Shown here: in pieces, positions 60,271 through 64,000 of the stretch
Layout: every line of letters begins with the position of its first letter
How positions within the stretch are numbered: position 1 is the stretch's first letter
NCBI RefSeq assembly: GCF_034347425.1
Contig: NZ_CP133779.1
Span: forward strand, 124,001 to 188,000
From: Undibacterium sp. CCC3.4
GTDB taxonomy: Bacteria; Pseudomonadota; Gammaproteobacteria; Burkholderiales; Burkholderiaceae_D
Reading direction: 5' to 3'
Length of the DNA: 64,000 bases
The notes under the pieces: model-generated
Told to the model about the DNA's origin: nothing
Databases searched by the model: none
The model's input: only the letters and a program-made list of their open reading frames with translations
Position numbers and translations under genes: made by a program

Positions 60271-61287
60271 ATGAATAAGCGCGCTTCCTGGGTCGATTAT
60301 GCCAAAGGCTACGGCATTGTGCTGGTGGTCTATGGTCACGTCAGTCGTGGCTTGTTCAACGCCGGTCTGCTGCTCGATGCGCCGCGTTTCACGCTCATCG
60401 ACAGCGTGATTTACAGTTTTCACATGCCGCTGTTTTTCTTTTTGTCGGGTTTGTTCTTCATTCCATCTTTCAACAAATATGGCCGGCCTGCGCTGCTGAG
60501 GGAAAAAGCCGGCAGTATTGTCTACCCCTACCTGGTCTGGTCGCTGCTGCAAGGTTACATCGAAGTGCTGTTGTCGCGCTATACCACCGCGCATGTCAGC
60601 TCGAGCGAGGTGTTGGCGCTGCTATGGCAGCCGCGCGCGCAATTTTGGTTTTTGTATGTTTTATTTACCTTGTTCGGCTTGATGGCGCTGCTGTATCGGC
60701 GCCCGGGCGCGGCCGTGTTGCTGCCGGCCGCCGCGCTGCTGGCCTGGATTGCCCACCTGCGGCTCAGTTTTCCATTTCCGCTCGATTTCATCGCCACGTA
60801 TCTGTTGTTTTTTTGGCTGGGCACTGAGGCACTGCGTGTGCAAGCTTGGCTGCAAACACATGCGCTGGCGGCCACCTTGCTGTGCGCTGCGGCCTTCGCG
60901 GCCTTAGCTTACTGGCTGCATGGGCCGCTGGGCTTGCGCTATACCAGTCCGTCACTGTTGCTGCTGCCACTGGCACTGAGCGGGATCGCGCTGGTCTGCA
61001 GTCTGGCCATGCTGTCGACGCGGGCCGGCCGCGCCTTGCACTGGCTGCAATTGTGCGGCCGGTATTCGATGACTATCTATCTCATGCATATCTTGGTCGG
61101 CAGCGGCGTGCGCATCGTGTTGCAAAAATTCTGCGGCATCGATAACAGCGCCCTGCACTTGCTGCTGGCTTGCGTGATCGCGTGTGCGCTGCCGATAGGG
61201 TTTTACCGGTTCAGCCAGCGCCATGCCGCGCTGACTTACTGCTTTTCTCTGCCGCCTGCGCCGTCAGCCAAGCTGCCGCATCCATAG
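60271..61287 (+). CDS. Acyltransferase family 3 membrane protein
   Basis: The 338-residue protein has about ten membrane helices and begins with the family signature WVDYAKGYGIVLVVYGHVSR, where His is the catalytic residue, then YSFHMPLFFFLSGLFFIPSF. It resembles the fucose 4-O-acetylase/OatA group, which acetylates sugars of envelope polysaccharides. The last 25 codons overlap the acetate kinase gene on the opposite strand by 77 bases, which is unusual. Confidence 0.85.
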   Translation: MNKRASWVDYAKGYGIVLVVYGHVSRGLFNAGLLLDAPRFTLIDSVIYSFHMPLFFFLSGLFFIPSFNKYGRPALLREKAGSIVYPYLVWSLLQGYIEVLLSRYTTAHVSSSEVLALLWQPRAQFWFLYVLFTLFGLMALLYRRPGAAVLLPAAALLAWIAHLRLSFPFPLDFIATYLLFFWLGTEALRVQAWLQTHALAATLLCAAAFAALAYWLHGPLGLRYTSPSLLLLPLALSGIALVCSLAMLSTRAGRALHWLQLCGRYSMTIYLMHILVGSGVRIVLQKFCGIDNSALHLLLACVIACALPIGFYRFSQRHAALTYCFSLPPAPSAKLPHP

Positions 61288-62449
61288 CGGCAATGCGGCC
61301 TTCGTCGGTCGGTATCACCCAGACTTCCTGGCTGCTTTCAGGCGCATGTATGGCGGCGATTTGTTCGCCGCTGGCTGCGTGATTTTTAGCCGCATCGATT
61401 TTCACCCCGAGATAGGCCAGACCGCGTGCGACTTGTTCACGCAAGGCGGCATCATGTTCACCGATACCGCCGGTAAACGCCAATACATCGAGCCCCTGCA
61501 AACAGGCAGACAAGGCTCCGCTTTCGCGAATGATGCGGTAAGCGAACAAATCGATCGCGGCGCCTGCCTCTGGCCTCTCACTACGACGTAGCATGCGCAT
61601 ATCAGCCGAGATACCGGACATGCCGAGCAAGCCAGATTCGCGATACAGCAGCGTTTCTATGCGTTTGGCATCCCACCCCGCCTGCAGCAAATGCAGCAGC
61701 ACGCCAGGATCGAGCGCACCACAGCGGGTTCCCATCATCAAGCCATCGAGCGCGGAAAAACCCATGGTGGTGGCGATACTGCGGCCGTCACGCATAGCGC
61801 ATACACTGGCACCATTGCCGAGATGGGCCATCAGCACGCGCTGGCTGGCGCGCGTGGAATGCTGCGCCAAGCGGCCCGCCACATAGCGATAGGATAAGCC
61901 GTGAAAACCGTAGCGGCGAATGCCGGCCGCACGTAAAGCCAAGGGCAGCGGTATGGTGGATTCATTGACTGGCAGGGTGGAATGAAAGCCGGTGTCGAAA
62001 CAAGCGATTTGCGGCAGCTCGGGGTAAGCTTGTTGAAACGCCCTTACCCCTTCCAGATTATGCGGCTGGTGCAGCGGTGCCAGCGGTGCCAGCTTTTGCA
62101 GATAACTGCTGACCTCGTCATCGACCGGCAGCGAGGCGGCATAGCGTTCACCACCATGGACGATGCGGTGGGCTACGGCGACGATATCGATGCCCGTACT
62201 GTGCTGTGTAATCAGGCTGCGCAAGCTGGTCAGGGCGACGGCAAACAATTGTTCAGGATCGGCCGCCGCGAGTGGGAATTGTTCGCGGCCGTCGGCGCTG
62301 TCCAAGCGTATCGCCGGTGTGCCACCGGGTTCGAGACCATCGACCAAACCGGACAAGACGGCCGCATCAACGATGGCATGGTGCTGTGGATAAAGCGCGA
62401 ATTTAATCGATGAAGAACCGGAATTGACGGCCAAGATAGCGCTGCTCAT
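61211..62449 (-). CDS. ackA: Acetate kinase
   Basis: The 412-residue protein has the ASKHA phosphotransferase motifs: ILAVNSGSSSIKFALY at the N-terminus, AHRIVHGGERY, HNLEGVRAFQQAYPELPQIA, AHLGNGASVCAMRDGRSIAT, and the adenosine motif DVLAFTGGIGEHDAALREQV. It interconverts acetyl-phosphate and acetate with ATP. The start overlaps the stop of the MaoC-Pta gene by four bases, so the two enzymes of acetyl-phosphate metabolism are coupled. Confidence 0.96.
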   Translation of the reverse strand: MSSAILAVNSGSSSIKFALYPQHHAIVDAAVLSGLVDGLEPGGTPAIRLDSADGREQFPLAAADPEQLFAVALTSLRSLITQHSTGIDIVAVAHRIVHGGERYAASLPVDDEVSSYLQKLAPLAPLHQPHNLEGVRAFQQAYPELPQIACFDTGFHSTLPVNESTIPLPLALRAAGIRRYGFHGLSYRYVAGRLAQHSTRASQRVLMAHLGNGASVCAMRDGRSIATTMGFSALDGLMMGTRCGALDPGVLLHLLQAGWDAKRIETLLYRESGLLGMSGISADMRMLRRSERPEAGAAIDLFAYRIIRESGALSACLQGLDVLAFTGGIGEHDAALREQVARGLAYLGVKIDAAKNHAASGEQIAAIHAPESSQEVWVIPTDEGRIAAMDAAAWLTAQAAEKSSKSARHGAG

Positions 62450-63870
62450 GGCGCATTTTTCCTGTATTCATGGGCCAGCAATTTCACCAATGCGGCCGAA
62501 GCCACGCGTGCGCTGGCACCGTCGGCGCGGCTGGTCAGGGCGATCGGCACGCGCGCACCGAGCACGATGCCGCAAGTGGCAGCACCGGCCAGATATTCAA
62601 ATTGTTTGGCCAGCATATTGCCCGATTCGAGGTCCGGCACCATCAGGATATCAACCTCACCGGCCACTGCTGAAACAATCCCCTTGACGCGCGCAGCTGC
62701 GGCCGAGATGGCGTTATCGAAGGCCAGCGGGCCATCGATAATGGCACCGCTGATTTGACCGCGATCGGCCATTTTGCATAAGGCGGCCGCATCGATGGTG
62801 GAGGGGATTTTCGGGTTGATGGTTTCGAGTGCAGACAGAATCGCCACCTTTGGCACGGCGATGCCGAGGGCATGCGCGAGCTCGATGGCATTTTGCAGAA
62901 TATCGGCTTTTTCGGCCAAATTCGGCGCGATATTGAGCGCCGCATCGGTCAGCAGCAAGGCCTTGTGATACATCGGTGCATCGAGATGAAACACGTGCGA
63001 CAAGCGACGCTTGGTTTTCAAACCGGCGCAATGTACTACGGCTGACATCAATTCATCGGTGTGCAGACTGCCCTTCATCAAGGCTTCGACGGCCCCGGCG
63101 GCGGCCAGTTCGACGGCTTTGTCGGCGGCCGCATGGCTGTGCGCGACATCGATGATTTCAATGCCGGCAAGGTCGAGCCCGGCTGCGGCTGCCACGGCTT
63201 GCAAGCGGGCTTTTGGCGCGATCAAGACAGCAATGATGAGGCCGGCACGGGCGGCGTCGAGCGCGCCCTGTAAAGAATCGGCATCACAGGGATGGACCAC
63301 GGCGCAGCGCACCGGGGCCAGCTGGTGCACGCTGGCGATCAAGGCTTGTTGACGCGCGCCGAGGTCGAACAGGGCTAAGGTCGGCAAACTGCTGCGCGTG
63401 CGGCGTACCGATTCAGTCGGTGCGATCACCAGCGCGTTACCGGCGACTACCGTGACACCATCTTGATTAATGATATGACAATCGAGCGTGACGCGTTTTT
63501 TCAAATCATCCTTGCTCACCACAGTAGCCGAAATGGTCAAGACATCACCGATGCGTACCGGTTTGGAAAAGTGCAGAGTTTGTTCGAGATAAATCGTGCC
63601 GGGCCCCGGCAATTGCGTGCCGAGTATGGTCGAGATCAAGGCCCCTCCCCACATGCCATGCGCAATCACGCCGTGAAACAGGGTGTGGTCGGCATACTCG
63701 CTGTCGAGATGGGCCGGATTGACATCGCCCGAAATAGCCGCGAATGCCAGGATGTCGGCCCGCGTAAGCGTGCGCGTATGGCTGGCCGACTGGCCGATGT
63801 AAATATCGTCGTAGATCACATTGGCAATCACGGCTTGCTCGTTCTGCAGCGGATAAACGGGGTTGTTCAT
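62446..63870 (-). CDS. Bifunctional enoyl-CoA hydratase (MaoC)/phosphate acyltransferase
   Basis: The 474-residue protein fuses an N-terminal MaoC hot-dog domain (residues about 20-160; FAAISGDVNPAHLDSEYADH with the hydratase Asp/His, HGVIAHGMWGGALISTILGT) to a phosphotransacetylase domain (about 175-470; AGAVEALMKGSLHTDELMSA, LLLTDAALNIAPNLAEKADI, DGPLAFDNAISAAAARVKGI). This fusion is common in betaproteobacteria together with ackA and fabI. It may link acyl-CoA and acyl-phosphate pools (short-chain acyl groups as well as acetyl). GAGAGCATTCA precedes the ATG. Confidence 0.93.
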   Translation of the reverse strand: MNNPVYPLQNEQAVIANVIYDDIYIGQSASHTRTLTRADILAFAAISGDVNPAHLDSEYADHTLFHGVIAHGMWGGALISTILGTQLPGPGTIYLEQTLHFSKPVRIGDVLTISATVVSKDDLKKRVTLDCHIINQDGVTVVAGNALVIAPTESVRRTRSSLPTLALFDLGARQQALIASVHQLAPVRCAVVHPCDADSLQGALDAARAGLIIAVLIAPKARLQAVAAAAGLDLAGIEIIDVAHSHAAADKAVELAAAGAVEALMKGSLHTDELMSAVVHCAGLKTKRRLSHVFHLDAPMYHKALLLTDAALNIAPNLAEKADILQNAIELAHALGIAVPKVAILSALETINPKIPSTIDAAALCKMADRGQISGAIIDGPLAFDNAISAAAARVKGIVSAVAGEVDILMVPDLESGNMLAKQFEYLAGAATCGIVLGARVPIALTSRADGASARVASAALVKLLAHEYRKNAP

Positions 63871-63923
63871 TGAATGCTCTCGTGGATAAGCGAAAAAAAA
63901 ACAGGCGGGCGCAGACGGCGCGT

Positions 63924-64000
63924 TCAGTTAACGATGTGGTAACCACCATCGACATACAAAGTTTGCCCGGTCATACCGGACGAGGCATCGCTGATCAAAA
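63924..64000 (-). CDS. fabI: Enoyl-ACP reductase (FabI type), C-terminal end only
   Basis: Only the last 25 codons are in the window: LISDASSGMTGQTLYVDGGY followed by HIVN and a stop. This is the C-terminal signature of short-chain dehydrogenases of the FabI group, which finish each fatty-acid elongation cycle. The MaoC-Pta, AckA, FabI order is frequent in Burkholderiales and supports the call. It lies 53 bases upstream of the MaoC-Pta gene on the same strand. Confidence 0.75.
   Translation of the reverse strand, partial: LISDASSGMTGQTLYVDGGYHIVN

Overview
The window looks like a betaproteobacterial chromosome segment, most probably Burkholderiales/Oxalobacteraceae. Family-level placement is inferred from gene neighbourhoods (rpsU-yqeY-dnaG-rpoD, zapB-zapA-6S RNA, trxA-rho, a MaoC-phosphotransacetylase fusion with ackA and fabI) and from protein character; the genus cannot be fixed from sequence alone. 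Long housekeeping blocks alternate with four accessory regions.

Region 1 (1-2480) is accessory: an AbiE-type type IV toxin-antitoxin pair (toxin cut by the window edge) with two copies of a candidate operator, a complete IS3-family element, an IS110 transposase remnant and a possible IS21-like end. Region 2 (2569-14207) is an integrated filamentous phage (inovirus) of 11.6 kb, bounded by a 54-base direct repeat of the 3' end of a CAU-anticodon tRNA gene. It carries Rep, a probable ssDNA-binding protein, coat proteins, an adsorption-like protein, a DUF2523 protein, Zot, its own secretin, an excisionase-like protein, a probable repressor and a tyrosine integrase. Between the secretin and attL sits a cargo block: an Abi_2 (AbiD/AbiF-type) gene preceded by its own promoter and a strongly folded RNA, and an unrecognised zinc-finger-like gene.

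Region 3 (14237-42000) is mostly core: rpoD with an unusually long N-terminal extension, dnaG, a GatB/YqeY-domain gene, rpsU, a flavoprotein, a lipoprotein, a TonB-dependent receptor with a LacI-type operator, ybiB, an EVE-domain gene, 6S RNA, zapA/zapB, trxA, rho, an RND efflux operon with a divergent TetR regulator and an operator inside its promoter, a TRIC-family channel, rpmE2, a GT39-like membrane glycosyltransferase, a MATE transporter and tRNA-Leu(CAA).

Region 4 (42400-60000) is adaptive. A folate-independent methionine synthase pair (MesD/MesX type) has a MetR-like regulator and a MetR box. A MITE-like hairpin element precedes a hipBA module. A sulfide/persulfide-response island follows: a BigR-like repressor with two YeeE/YedE permeases, convergent with pdo-tauE-cydA-cydB-DUF2474, which lies under a clear sigma-54 promoter and a divergent FisR-like activator. 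The parts fit together as persulfide oxidation, sulfite export and a sulfide-tolerant bd oxidase; no sulfide:quinone oxidoreductase gene is present in the window. Next come a coiled-coil protein, a LysR/MalT deletion fusion and a YjjJ-type HipA kinase that seems to have lost its N-terminal DNA-binding domain. The right end returns to core metabolism (cytochrome c, acyltransferase, ackA, MaoC-Pta, fabI end).
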